NCBI GenBank assembly: GCA_030704615.1 | Contig: CM060732.1 | Coordinates: forward strand, 22,506,001-22,570,000 | DNA from: Takakia lepidozioides | Taxonomy: Eukaryota > Streptophyta > Takakiopsida > Takakiales > Takakiaceae | DNA length: 64,000 nucleotides | Reading direction: 5' to 3' | The notes under the pieces: generated by a model | Database searches by the model: none | Seen by the model: the letters and a program-made list of their open reading frames with translations, nothing else | Told to the model about the DNA's origin: nothing | Shown here: positions 56,023 through 64,000 of the stretch, piece by piece | Layout of the letters: each line of letters starts with the position of its first letter | Position numbering within the stretch: the first letter of the stretch is position 1 | Position numbers and translations under genes: made by a program

Positions 56023-57702
56023 GTGCTATTTGATGATAAGTCGTCAACAGAGCACCTCGAGATAGAGAATCAACAGTTTATTACTCTGTCATGTCATGGA
56101 TCAACCACAAATGAGGTAATTGGACCTGCACTACAAAACATGGAAGCAACACAACCAGTTTTACAAGATCGAGAAAGAGCCTCAGCTCATTCAGAATCTA
56201 CTGAGAGCATTGAACCAAATGATGATCAAGAAGCAGTGGAAGAAATTGTTCAAGCGAATGTGCCAGATCGTCCTCATCAAAATGTAGGACCACCACAAAA
56301 GTATGGTGACAGCTATCTTTACAATGCTGAGAGCACAATGCTAGCAGGAACAACAGAGTCTATGTTTATACAAGATGATCCAACCACATATGAACAGGCA
56401 ATGTCTTCAACCGATCGGCACAAGTGGATTGAAGCAATGGGAGAGGAATACAATTCATTTTTACAGAATCAGACATGGACATTGACTGATCTGCCTTCAG
56501 GACGAAAGACAGTGCAATGTAAGTGGGTCTATAAGACCAAATTTAAATCAGATGGAAGTGTGGATCGTTTCAAGGCAAGACTTGTAGCTAAAGGCTACAC
56601 TCAAAAGCAGGGCATTGACTATCATGAAACATACTCGTCTGTGCCACGTTACGAAACAATTCGAACACTTTTGTCCATAGCTGCAATCCATGATCTGGAG
56701 TTGATACAGTTTGACATTAAAACATCGTTTCTCTATGGGCAGTTGGATGAGGAGATCTACATGTGCCAACCTTTTGAAGAACCAAGTTCAAAAGGATTGG
56801 TTTGCAGGCTGAAAAAAAACCTTTATGGTCCGAAACAAGCTTCTAGAGCTTGGAACCAAAAGTTTCATGACTTTCTTCTGCAGTACAACTTGAAGCAAAG
56901 TCTTGCAGATCCCTGTTTGTACTACAGCTCTGTTGATCCCAAAATTTATCTCACAATCTTTGTGGATGATGGGCTTGTGGCTTCATTCAACAAGGTAACA
57001 GGAGATGACGTTATTGAACATTTGCGGAAGCATTTTGAAGTCACCAAGAGTGAAGCTGATTGCTATGTGGGACTTAGAATCATCATAGACAGAGAGAAAT
57101 GGACGCTGATGATTGATCAGTCTCTTTACATCAAACGCATCATCAAAAAGTTCAAGATGGCAAATGCTCGAACAGTGACCACACCCGCTGACTCTAATGT
57201 TACATTGGAAGAATATACCCAATGTCATGATAACCAAATTGTCATAGATTTTCCTTATCAAGAGGCAGTGGGCAGTTTGATGTTTGCAATGACAGGAAGT
57301 CGGCCAGATATTGCTTATGCTGTGAGTGTTGCTGCAAAATATTCATCACAGCCAAAGCTGATTCATGTCACTGCACTCAAAAAGAACTTTCGTTACTTGA
57401 ATGTCACATCTGATTTGGCGATTCAGTACTCTCCCAATTCAGCAATTAATACTCTTATTGCTTACAATGATGCAGACTATGGTGGCGATCCAGATGACAG
57501 GAAAAGCAGAACCGACACTTTGTTGTTTCTCAATGGGGCACCAGTAATTTCGTTCAGTCGAAAGCAACATTGCAATGCAGGCTCAACGATGGAGGCAGAG
57601 TACATTGCAGCGAGTCTAGCTTCCAAGGAGGTTGTTTGGATGCAAAGGATGTTGAACGAGCTTGGCTCTACAGTGACAATCAGGCTGCCATTGGGTATGT
57701 AA
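56023..57702 (+). CDS. Copia 1 reverse transcriptase and RNase H start
   Basis: 559 open codons. RVT_2 blocks are in order: MGEEYNSFLQNQTW, KWVYKTKFKSDGSVDRFKAR, FDIKTSFLYGQLDEEIYM, KNLYGPKQASRAWNQKF and the catalytic FVDDGLV (YVDD in most copia). RNase H begins at YNDADYGGDPDDRKSRT. A frameshift at about 57685 moves the end (SDNQAAIGYVKNPVYHKRTKHIDI) to the next frame, 57570-57860. Confidence 0.85.
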   Translation: MLFDDKSSTEHLEIENQQFITLSCHGSTTNEVIGPALQNMEATQPVLQDRERASAHSESTESIEPNDDQEAVEEIVQANVPDRPHQNVGPPQKYGDSYLYNAESTMLAGTTESMFIQDDPTTYEQAMSSTDRHKWIEAMGEEYNSFLQNQTWTLTDLPSGRKTVQCKWVYKTKFKSDGSVDRFKARLVAKGYTQKQGIDYHETYSSVPRYETIRTLLSIAAIHDLELIQFDIKTSFLYGQLDEEIYMCQPFEEPSSKGLVCRLKKNLYGPKQASRAWNQKFHDFLLQYNLKQSLADPCLYYSSVDPKIYLTIFVDDGLVASFNKVTGDDVIEHLRKHFEVTKSEADCYVGLRIIIDREKWTLMIDQSLYIKRIIKKFKMANARTVTTPADSNVTLEEYTQCHDNQIVIDFPYQEAVGSLMFAMTGSRPDIAYAVSVAAKYSSQPKLIHVTALKKNFRYLNVTSDLAIQYSPNSAINTLIAYNDADYGGDPDDRKSRTDTLLFLNGAPVISFSRKQHCNAGSTMEAEYIAASLASKEVVWMQRMLNELGSTVTIRLPLGM

Positions 57703-57974
57703 AGAATCCCGTCTACCACAAAAGGACAAAGCATATTGATATCCTAGAGCTATCATATGATCCGAGATTTTTATGTGCAAGGAGATCACACTTCACTATA
57801 TCCCGACAACATATCGAATTGCTGATCTTCTTACGAAGCCACTGCCTACAACGACCTTAAATCGGTTTCGCACTCTTCCCCACTTGGTGCTGAAATAAAC
57901 AAAGTGGGAGATATGGTAGATATGGGAAATCTACGTTTTTTCAGTTGTTTATTCTTTGCAACTCTTAGTGGGAG

Positions 57975-58100
57975 TGTTGAGTAATACAGTTACAAGAAAT
58001 AAACAAAGTTAAGTTAGATACATTAGTCTGATTCAGATCAGTTTCAGTTTAGTGGGGCTACCTTAGTTAGTGACAACCGTAGATAGAACATTCTAGTATA
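57975..58100 (+). repeat. Partial 3' LTR of copia element 1
   Basis: Starts TGTTGAGTAATACAG directly after the polypurine tract. It runs without a clear CA end into the 144-bp LTR at 58101. Either its end was replaced, or the 144-bp unit inserted in it. Confidence 0.5.
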
Positions 58101-58244
58101 TGTTGGAGTGTCAAGGTTATAGCCCTTGCACGACATTTTGAGAACAGAACGGGACGGGTAGCTCAGTGGTAGAGCACCCCACCGGAATGGGGGAGGTCCT
58201 AGGTTCAATCCCTAGCCCGACCACGCGCCAGTGGTTTTCCAACA
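58101..58244 (+). repeat. 144-bp LTR carrying a tRNA-like unit, plus orientation
   Basis: TGTTGGAGTGTC...GGTTTTCCAACA, with inverted ends TGTTGGA/TCCAACA. It is followed at once by TGGTATCAGAGC, the initiator-Met-tRNA primer site. The same 144 bp recur inverted at 62465-62608. Both lengths are identical and differences are few. Confidence 0.85.
58152..58223 (+). ncRNA. tRNA-like sequence inside the LTR
   Basis: Cloverleaf parts are clear: acceptor GGACGGG/CCCGACC (one A-A mismatch), TA, D arm GCTC-AGTGGTA-GAGC, anticodon arm CCCCA/GGGGG (one mismatch), T arm CTAGG-TTCAATC-CCTAG. A box TAGCTCAGTGGTAGAGC and B box GGTTCAATCCC are good pol III promoters. Loop position 33 is C rather than T, and the apparent anticodon GGA would mean Ser without a long variable arm. 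So it is not a working tRNA but could be a pol III promoter. Confidence 0.75.
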
Positions 58245-58256
58245 TGGTATCAGAGC
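58245..58256 (+). other. Primer binding site TGGTATCAGAGC
   Basis: Complement of the initiator-Met tRNA 3' end, the standard plant copia primer site, directly after the 144-bp LTR. Downstream DNA is the tail end of the opposite-strand copia 2, so this LTR-PBS unit is a stub. Confidence 0.8.
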
Positions 58257-58436
58257 TTGCAAAACATGTGGCTTGTCATGAGCCACATAGCACAATCTGT
58301 AGTGAGCAGTTCCCTTCAGATACTTAAGAATTCGACGAACTGCATTGCAGTGAGCGGACTTTGGTGTATTTGCAAATTTTGCCACTGTACACACCGCATA
58401 TGCTAGATCTGGTCTAGATCCCAGCATAGCAAACAT

Positions 58437-59357
58437 TTAGCTCCCCACGATCTCAAGATAGGGAAAATCCTTTTCAGTATTGTCATCAGATGTCCCCATC
58501 TGCAGATGCACATTTGCGTCCATTGGCGTACACAAATGATTGGCGTTCTGAAATCCAAACTTAGCCAGAACTCGCAAAATATACTGAACTTGGTCGATGT
58601 AGATTACTCCCCGAGACCGATCCCTGGTGATGTGCAAACCAATATACACATCAGGTGGTCCACTCGTTGCCCCAAACAATTTATCCAACTCACTGATGAC
58701 ATGATCCAGTTTGGTTTTGGTCTTGCAAGCACCAAGACCATCATCCACGTAAATTGATATGATCAGAACTGGCTCCTTGTGACTCACATATACACAGGGG
58801 TTTGTTGTCGTGGATACAAGCTCATGAGTAGTGAGAAATTTGTTAAACTCGGCATTCCAAGCCCTAGATGCCTGCTTAAGGCCGTAGATGTTTTTTTGCA
58901 GTTTACAAACCAATTTCGACTCCTCTTCCTTTATGAAACCCAAGGGCTGCTCCATGTATATCTCTTCCTCAAGATTTCCATGCAGGAATGCACTCTTGAC
59001 ATCAAATTGATCAAACTCCATATCTTCCATTGCAGCAATGGATAGGATTGAACGAATTGAGTCAAATTTTGCTACTGGAGCAAACGTTTGATCGTAATCA
59101 ACTCCACGAGTTTGCGAATAGCCTTTAGCTACAACTCTGGCCTTATAACGATCAATGGTCCCATCTGCTTTGAGTTTGGTTCTATAAACCCATTTACTTT
59201 TGACTACTTGTCTGCCAGCAGGTAGTTCACAAAGCTTCCAGGTCTCATTTGCTAAGAGCGATTTGTATTCTTCTAGCATTGCTTGCTCCCACTGCTCTCG
59301 GTGATCAGAAGAAATTGCTTCTTCATATGTTTTAGGCTCTTCAAGAATAACTCCCAC
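58437..59357 (-). CDS. Copia 2 reverse transcriptase
   Basis: 306 open codons with all RVT_2 blocks: KSKWVYRTKLKADGTIDRYKAR, FDVKSAFLHGNLEEEIYMEQ, KNIYGLKQASRAWN and the catalytic IYVDDGLGA. Stops at a TAA where the family has Leu; RNase H (MFAMLGSRPDLAYAVCTVAK) follows in frame. Confidence 0.85.
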   Translation of the reverse strand: MGVILEEPKTYEEAISSDHREQWEQAMLEEYKSLLANETWKLCELPAGRQVVKSKWVYRTKLKADGTIDRYKARVVAKGYSQTRGVDYDQTFAPVAKFDSIRSILSIAAMEDMEFDQFDVKSAFLHGNLEEEIYMEQPLGFIKEEESKLVCKLQKNIYGLKQASRAWNAEFNKFLTTHELVSTTTNPCVYVSHKEPVLIISIYVDDGLGACKTKTKLDHVISELDKLFGATSGPPDVYIGLHITRDRSRGVIYIDQVQYILRVLAKFGFQNANHLCTPMDANVHLQMGTSDDNTEKDFPYLEIVGS

Positions 59358-59861
59358 TGCTCCAGCAAAAGAAGTAAAAGTTCATGGCAGAGAAATCCAA
59401 TCCCCATACCTCTCCGGAGGATTCCGTGAACGTTTTTATCTTGAGAACATTTCTGGCTCTGCAATCGTACTCCCACTGTTTGACTGCATCAAGGAAGCAT
59501 TGTTTTCTGTGCTAGAGCTAGTCTCAGAATTACTGCTTTCACCTAGTGAACCAGCAGCTTCAAGTGGCAACTCCACCACCAAGTCATTCACTGGAATGGT
59601 GTTGACAATGACGCTTTCAGAACCAGCAGCTTCAAATGGCATCTCCACCACCAAGTCATTCACTGGAATGGTGTTGACAAGGACTCTTTCAGCTTCATTG
59701 TAAACTCCTTCAACTGAATGTTGTGACCTCTCCATAGCTTTGTCATAATTATACCAGAATGTCACTATTTCCGATGCATTGGGCAATACTGTAGAAGCTG
59801 CTTCAAATTCAGAGCCCGTCAAACCTTCGTTGAACAGTACATCTCTGCTAATCACAATTCT

Positions 59862-60402
59862 CTATTTAATTGGATCCCATAGTCTATAACCCTTGCTTTC
59901 AGTGGAATATCCAAGAAAAATGCACTTGGTGCTCTTTGGATCAAGCTTCTCTCTAAGCTGTTTAGGCACGTGAACAAATGCATCGCAACCAAACACTTTG
60001 AGATGTGTGACATCAGACTTCTTGTTACACCATGCCTGTAGTGGTGTCATCCCATTCAGTGTTCTAGTTCCAACACGATTCATTAGGTATGCCGCTGTCT
60101 GTACACCTTCCCCCCCAAAAACAAAGAGGAATATTTTTCTCCAGAAGCATGCAGCGCACACTTTCCATAAGGGTACGATTGTCCCTTTCGGCCACCCCAT
60201 TCTGCTCTGGAGAATAGGGTGTGGTGAGTTCTTGACGAATTCCCTCAATCTCAAGATACTCCTTAAAAGCTTTGCTTATGAATTCTCTACCTCTGTCACT
60301 CTGTAATTTGATGACTCGATTCCCAGTCGACCTGAAGGACTCTCGCTGCATCTTCTTGAAACATTCCATAACGTCGGATTTTTTCTTGATGCAGTACAAC
60401 AA
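59862..60402 (-). pseudogene. Copia 2 integrase core
   Basis: Two overlapping frames hold SDRGREFISKAF (second D) and YSPEQNGVAERDN (E), then LMNRVGTRTLNGMTPLQAW and CIFLGYSTESKGYRLWD. A T-run and C-run near 60110 mark the shift. Confidence 0.75.
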
Positions 60403-60424
60403 CCTGTAACTACTGCAATCATCT

Positions 60425-61552
60425 TTAAAAAGATATAAAGTAACGAACTCCTCCTTGAGATGTAGTGCTCATTGGACCACAAACGTCTGCATGATAAAAT
60501 TCACCAGGCAATGGTGCTTTTACTCTCTGTTCTTTCACGGGAAATGGTGTTCTACAACTCTTACCCCTAGCACAGCTCTCACAAAAAACTCTCTTTGTAT
60601 TTGTCTCTTTGAGACGCAAGCCTGTGACCAAATTTTCGAGATTCATCTTTCTCACCATGTCATAGCTGTGAACATGCCCAAGCCTAGCATGCCATACACT
60701 AAGACTCTCAGCAGGAGGTCCTGGCGTTTTTCTCTTTTTCACAAGTTCATCGCGTTCGGGTTCGGCTTTGTCCTCTAGAACTACTAGATTTGCTGTCTGT
60801 GTAGGGAGAACTACTTTGAACTGCATGCGCCACAACTGACCATCTTTAACTCTTGTCATGACTGATCTTCTGGTAGGAGCAAACATAGAACAAGTGTTCT
60901 TGTGGTACACAACTTCAATTCCTCTGTCGGTTATCTGACCAACTGATAGTAGATTCTTTCTTAGTTTAGGAACATGAAGAACGTTTTTAATGATGCCTTT
61001 CTGCCAGGTACCATTAAGGAGAGACACAATCTCTATGTCCCTTACTCCTGCCACCCAGACTAGGTTGTCATTTGCTACTCTGATGCTCCAGCTTCCAGGT
61101 TGAACTACTCGGTAGGACTTAAACCAACATCTCTTATCCGTCATGTGCTGGGATGCTCCAGTATCAGCAAACCAAGCCTCATCCTGACTTGTAAGATGAA
61201 CATAATTTGCCTCACTTTCAGTCTCCTCGGTAGTTACAGTTGGTTTTTTTTCAGCACCTGGTTCTCTCAAATCTTGACTCTCAAACACTGGATGCTCTAG
61301 AATCTCTGCAATTGTAACAAAAACATCTGTCTCGGTCACGTTCACCTCACTCGTGGATACCTCCCTATCAGTCTTCTTAGAAGAACTAGAGCTGCACTCT
61401 TTAGCCCAATGCCCATATTTTCCACACATGAAGCACTGTGTTACCTTCTTTTTCTCTTCAATTGTTTTTTTTTTTTCCAGATGTAAACAACTTCTTGTTC
61501 TTCTTCTTATCATCCTTCCCTGCATAAAAATCCATATCGCTTTCTTCCTCAT
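60425..61552 (-). pseudogene. Copia 2 knuckle, protease and GAG-pre-integrase
   Basis: 375 codons: CFMCGKYGHWAKEC, protease active site DTGAS, LLSVGQITDRGIEV, the WHARLGHVHSYD zinc region and FCESCARGKSCRTPF, ending at the first integrase core strand HADVCGPMSTTSQGG. The integrase core continues in 60064-60402 after a shift. Confidence 0.8.
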
Positions 61553-61689
61553 TCTCCTTCAAGATCTTCAAGCTAGCCTCTCTCTTAAGCAATCTAGCAT
61601 GAAAACCATTCAGCGTCTGCTCACTTGCAGGCACACTGTCCCACACCAAGAGTAATGGTTTATAACTCTGTGGAAGCCTGCATTTGATC

Positions 61690-62139
61690 TTAGTCAAGAG
61701 CTGTCTCTGACTGATCGTTTAGTTTCTTGCCAAGCGAGGAAACCTGACTGTAGTAAGAAGACACTGAATCTCCTTCTTGCATTCGACAGTTAAAGAACTT
61801 CTCTTGCAAATGCATAATACTCTCTTCTGCAGTCTGCTGGTGGATCGTGTTCATCATCTCCCACATCTCTGTAGAAGTGGTGCAGTTGATCAATTGATTC
61901 ATATAAGATCGATCGGTGGAATGCAAAATTGTCACTATTGCCTTCCTATCACGTCTTTTCCAATCAGCCTTCTCCGCTTCAGTAGCAGTATCACTCAACT
62001 TCTCTTCATCAGAAACAATGGTGAATTGATCTCTTGATTCTAATACAAATTTCATGTGGAATTTCCACAAATGGAAGTTCTCACCGACAAACTTGTCAAC
62101 TGTCTCAAACTCTTTGCCTGCGCCCTCTTTAGAACTCAT
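61690..62139 (-). pseudogene. Copia 2 Gag N-terminal part
   Basis: 149 codons of Ty1/copia-type Gag (VGENFHLWKFHMKFVL, WKRRDRKAIVTIL, STEMWEMMNTIHQQ, EKFFNCRMQEGDSVSSYYSQV), ended by a frameshift. The reading continues in 61458-61697. Confidence 0.8.
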
Positions 62140-62464
62140 CTTTGCAACAGATGTACAATCTCTTCCAATCTAGATATTGAGTTAGTTATCAACCTATGCT
62201 TGAAAAACTATCTCAATTCTAAACTATAATTGGACAACTATAGCTTAACTTCGTGCTAAGCATCTGACAACTAAAGCTTAACTTCTTGTTAAGCATCTGA
62301 CACTTTCTTGCTAAACAGTCTAAGAATGGCTTTACTAGAATCAGACAACAAGTTCCTACGGTACAACTTCTGTGTCAACCCGTAGGCCCATAACCTATTG
62401 TAGATGCCATAGCCAAAAGAAGACCAAATACACTATGATGAAAGAGTGCTTATTTCTGATACCA
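62140..62464 (-). other. Copia 2 5' UTR and primer site
   Basis: On the minus strand it starts with TGGTATCAGA at 62464 and leads to the gag ATG at 62139. A short duplication is visible: TTAAGCATCTGACA occurs twice at about 62260-62305 in complement. Confidence 0.6.
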
Positions 62465-62608
62465 TGTTGGAAAACCACTGGCGTGTGGTCGGGCTATGGA
62501 TTGAACCTAGGACCTCCCCCATTCCGGTGGGGTGCTCTACCACTGAGCTACCCGTCCCGTTCTGTTCTCAAAGTGTCGTGCAAGGGCTATAACCTTGACA
62601 CTCCAACA
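62465..62608 (-). repeat. 144-bp LTR of copia 2 (5' LTR), minus orientation
   Basis: Inverted copy of 58101-58244. On the minus strand it is preceded by the polypurine-like TTGAGGGGGAG and followed by TGGTATCAGA, so it acts as a 3' LTR for the tiny unit to its right and as the 5' LTR for copia 2. Confidence 0.8.
62486..62557 (-). ncRNA. tRNA-like sequence inside the inverted LTR
   Basis: Same as 58152-58223 with one T-stem mismatch added (CTAGG/CATAG). A and B boxes are intact. Confidence 0.75.
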
Positions 62609-62791
62609 CTCCCCCTCAAGGCATAGCCCTTATAGCTAATGCCCACCCATTCTGACCACCGCCCCAACCTTGGCTCTGATACCATGTTGGAAAACCTAAG
62701 TGGCATGTGTATGTCCACAAGTAATGTATCTACGTGGCATTAACATGGCCCGTGTTAACATTGAATCTACTACCACAATGTACTAACAACA
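62609..62791 (-). mobile_element. TRIM-like unit: 107-bp LTR plus 76-bp internal region
   Basis: On the minus strand: AGTGGGAG, then TGTTGTTAGTAC...GGTTTTCCAACA (62791-62685, 107 bp), then TGGTATCAGAGCC at 62684, 76 bp of non-coding internal DNA, and the purine tract TTGAGGGGGAG adjoining the next LTR. The layout LTR-PBS-PPT-LTR with no coding DNA is that of a terminal-repeat retrotransposon in miniature. The two LTRs share only their last 12 bp and general style, so the unit is chimeric. Confidence 0.6.
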
Positions 62792-62799
62792 CTCCCACT

Positions 62800-63042
62800 C
62801 ATTATGGCAGTCACTCCACTCACAACAGTATATGTAGCTTCTAGAAGGTGTTTTCAAATTACGGCGCGCTTAAGATGCCATCAGCACCACGACAAACACA
62901 TGACAGACACATATCACGATAGCAGTCTGTACTCTCAAGTTGTCTTTGAGTCTGTATTCAGTGGCTGTGAATTGAGACTTAGTGAGAGATCTTGTGTGTC
63001 TATGGTGGTTCTCTTTTATGCTGCTCCAATTTGATTAAAAAA
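62800..63042. other. Spacer, probably retroelement remnant
   Basis: No gene found. Its left edge is the region upstream of the 107-bp LTR. Confidence 0.3.
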
Positions 63043-64000
63043 TGACATGTTCTGGATTGTGCATCCGGGTGCCTACAAAATTCTGGAGGTGGTGGTCGAA
63101 ACATTCGGCTTACCGAAAGAGAAGTTGCAACCCAGCTTGGACATTTTGGACAACTTTGGCAATATGTCCAACCCGACTTGCTTGTTTGTCCTAGATGATA
63201 TGAGGAAGTGCTCCAAACGTTTGGGTGCATCTACGACAGGAGGCGGCTGCGAATGGGGTTTTCTGATAGGCCTAGGTCTAGGCTTCAACATGGAGGTGTC
63301 TCTTAGGAGTGTGCCCATTGCCTAGTCGAGATAATCATACTTTTTCAATTTTCCAAGTTTTCGATCTGGTGATGTCCAGCTGAGAACTTTGTCTCGAGAT
63401 CAAATGTATCCGTCAATTGGCTGAACATTAAAAATTTAGGCGTGTTCATTAAAACTTAGGTATGAACTTGTGCGGACCTTATCTTCTTGAAAGCTTCTTG
63501 TGGAAGCACTAGAATAGCACTTGGTGCAATTAGGACAGCGCAAAAGAGATCAGATGGTCTCTAGAGATATGTATAGTGTTTAGTTGGGGCAAGGACCCAT
63601 ACATGTGATGATTCGAGAATTCATATAATGAAGCGACTGTCCCTGTTGCCAATCGACAATGGGTTAGATTGATTTAAGGTGTCCACATGTCCGAGCTGAA
63701 GGTTTCAGTGTTGCATTGATTTCCACATTCGCATAACATGATCTGATTCTAGATACCGAGCTCTACAGTCCCTTAAGACTATCAAATCATTCATATTCAT
63801 GAAGACCTTAAGTAAATGTATAATGTTCCTGTAGAGGGCAGTCAACTCCTGTTCACTCTACCAAACAGTCCTTAAAAAACTGCATAAATTTGAAGATTTC
63901 TGTGTCCATGAACAAATGCACAATGGAATATATTCATTAATTACTGAAGAGTACCACAGTGCAATCGACAGAAATTTTTGTTCAGTACTCTACCAAATAG
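63043..64000 (+). repeat. Inverted duplication, right copy (continues beyond window)
   Basis: Reverse complement of about 32426-33340, containing the last 93 PKS codons and the downstream flank. It begins abruptly at AATGACATGTTCTGG. Confidence 0.85.
63047..63325 (+). pseudogene. 3' fragment of a type III polyketide synthase
   Basis: 92 codons matching the end of the PKS at 33049. Catalytic His is kept (FWIVHPG) and, unlike the other copy, the catalytic Asn (GNMS). The GFGPG loop has become GLGLG, losing the conserved Pro. Everything upstream, including the active-site Cys, is missing, so it is a fragment. It shows that the Asn-to-Ile change in the longer copy is derived. Confidence 0.85.

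Larger units (their letters stand above)
54261..57974 (+). mobile_element. Ty1/copia element 1, 5'-truncated
   Basis: Begins inside gag at the zinc knuckle (CNECHGWGHWSKEC). Then protease (IWIADSGASKHMTF), GAG-pre-integrase, integrase, RT and RNase H, ending ADLLTKPLP-like near 57850. The integrase-before-RT order is Ty1/copia. The polypurine tract AGTGGGAG directly precedes TGTTGAG at 57975, a likely 3' LTR start. No 5' LTR is present. Confidence 0.85.
58257..62139 (-). mobile_element. Ty1/copia element 2, gag-pol with 5' LTR, 3'-truncated
   Basis: Minus strand: Gag from ATG at 62139 (FHLWKFHMKFVLE, UBN2-type gag), zinc knuckle CFMCGKYGHWAKEC, protease WFADTGASQHMT, integrase (SVWHARLGHVHS, FYHADVCGPM, SDRGREF, YSPEQNGVAERDN) and RT (58437-59357, YVDDGL). 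Then a TTA-to-TAA type stop in IVGS*MFAMLGSRPD and an RNase H start that ends at about 58257 against the inverted LTR. Five or more shifts or stops. The 3' half of RNase H and the proper 3' LTR are missing. Confidence 0.85.

Noticed and set aside
58152-58223. Functional tRNA gene
   Set aside because: C at position 33, stem mismatches and an anticodon not matching the arm structure; it lies inside an LTR.

Overview
The window looks like nuclear DNA of a land plant. It holds spliced phenylpropanoid-type genes (a nine-exon 4-coumarate:CoA ligase-like gene and a type III polyketide synthase with the conserved chalcone-synthase intron splitting a Cys codon) in a dense background of plant transposons. 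Gene style and repeat content would fit a seedless plant (bryophyte, lycophyte or fern), but the sequence alone does not prove this. Most of the window is mobile or formerly mobile DNA; only the ligase-like gene is clearly intact.

Region by region: (1) 0.5-11.3 kb is a minus-strand Ty3/gypsy-type retrotransposon of about 10.8 kb, framed by two apparently identical 352-bp LTRs and an ATGGG duplication, sitting inside an older plus-strand reading frame. Its polyprotein carries a cytosine-C5 DNA methyltransferase domain between protease and reverse transcriptase, and its integrase ends in a PHD finger. It also carries an extra unrecognised 249-residue ORF. (2) 11.5-19.3 kb is a unit bounded by two arrays of an 18-22 bp palindrome (AAATGCGGCACCGCATTT type, every 50-60 bp). 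Between them lies a minus-strand, many-exon gene of unknown family with a ParB/sulfiredoxin-like DGNHR motif. (3) 19.5-22.9 kb holds decayed FCP1/HAD-phosphatase-like sequence. (4) 23.7-24.2 kb is a copia remnant.

(5) 25.7-34.4 kb is the host gene island: the ligase-like gene and the type III PKS, both on the minus strand. The PKS has a one-base frameshift in a G run and has lost its catalytic Asn. (6) 34.8-39.6 kb is a CACTA element (CACTAG termini, AGA duplication, subterminal AGTGGT repeats, captured PPR fragment), inserted into the terminus of a PIF/Harbinger element whose transposase pseudogene follows at 39.9-41.2 kb. (7) 41.9-48.2 kb is a gypsy gag-protease copy and a longer decayed copy in inverted orientation. 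(8) 48.3-54.2 kb holds palindrome-rich tandem arrays, AT-rich DNA, a tRNA-derived SINE and a gene fragment. (9) 54.2-62.2 kb is a pair of convergent copia elements. Their short 144-bp LTRs contain a tRNA-like pol III unit, and TRIM-like LTR-PBS-PPT units lie beside them. (10) 63.0-64.0 kb is an inverted partial copy of the PKS 3' end and its downstream flank.

The two strongest candidates for an undescribed system are the retrotransposon combining a chromatin writer (DNMT) with a reader (PHD), and the palindrome-framed unit with its ParB-like gene. The tRNA-bearing short LTRs are a third.
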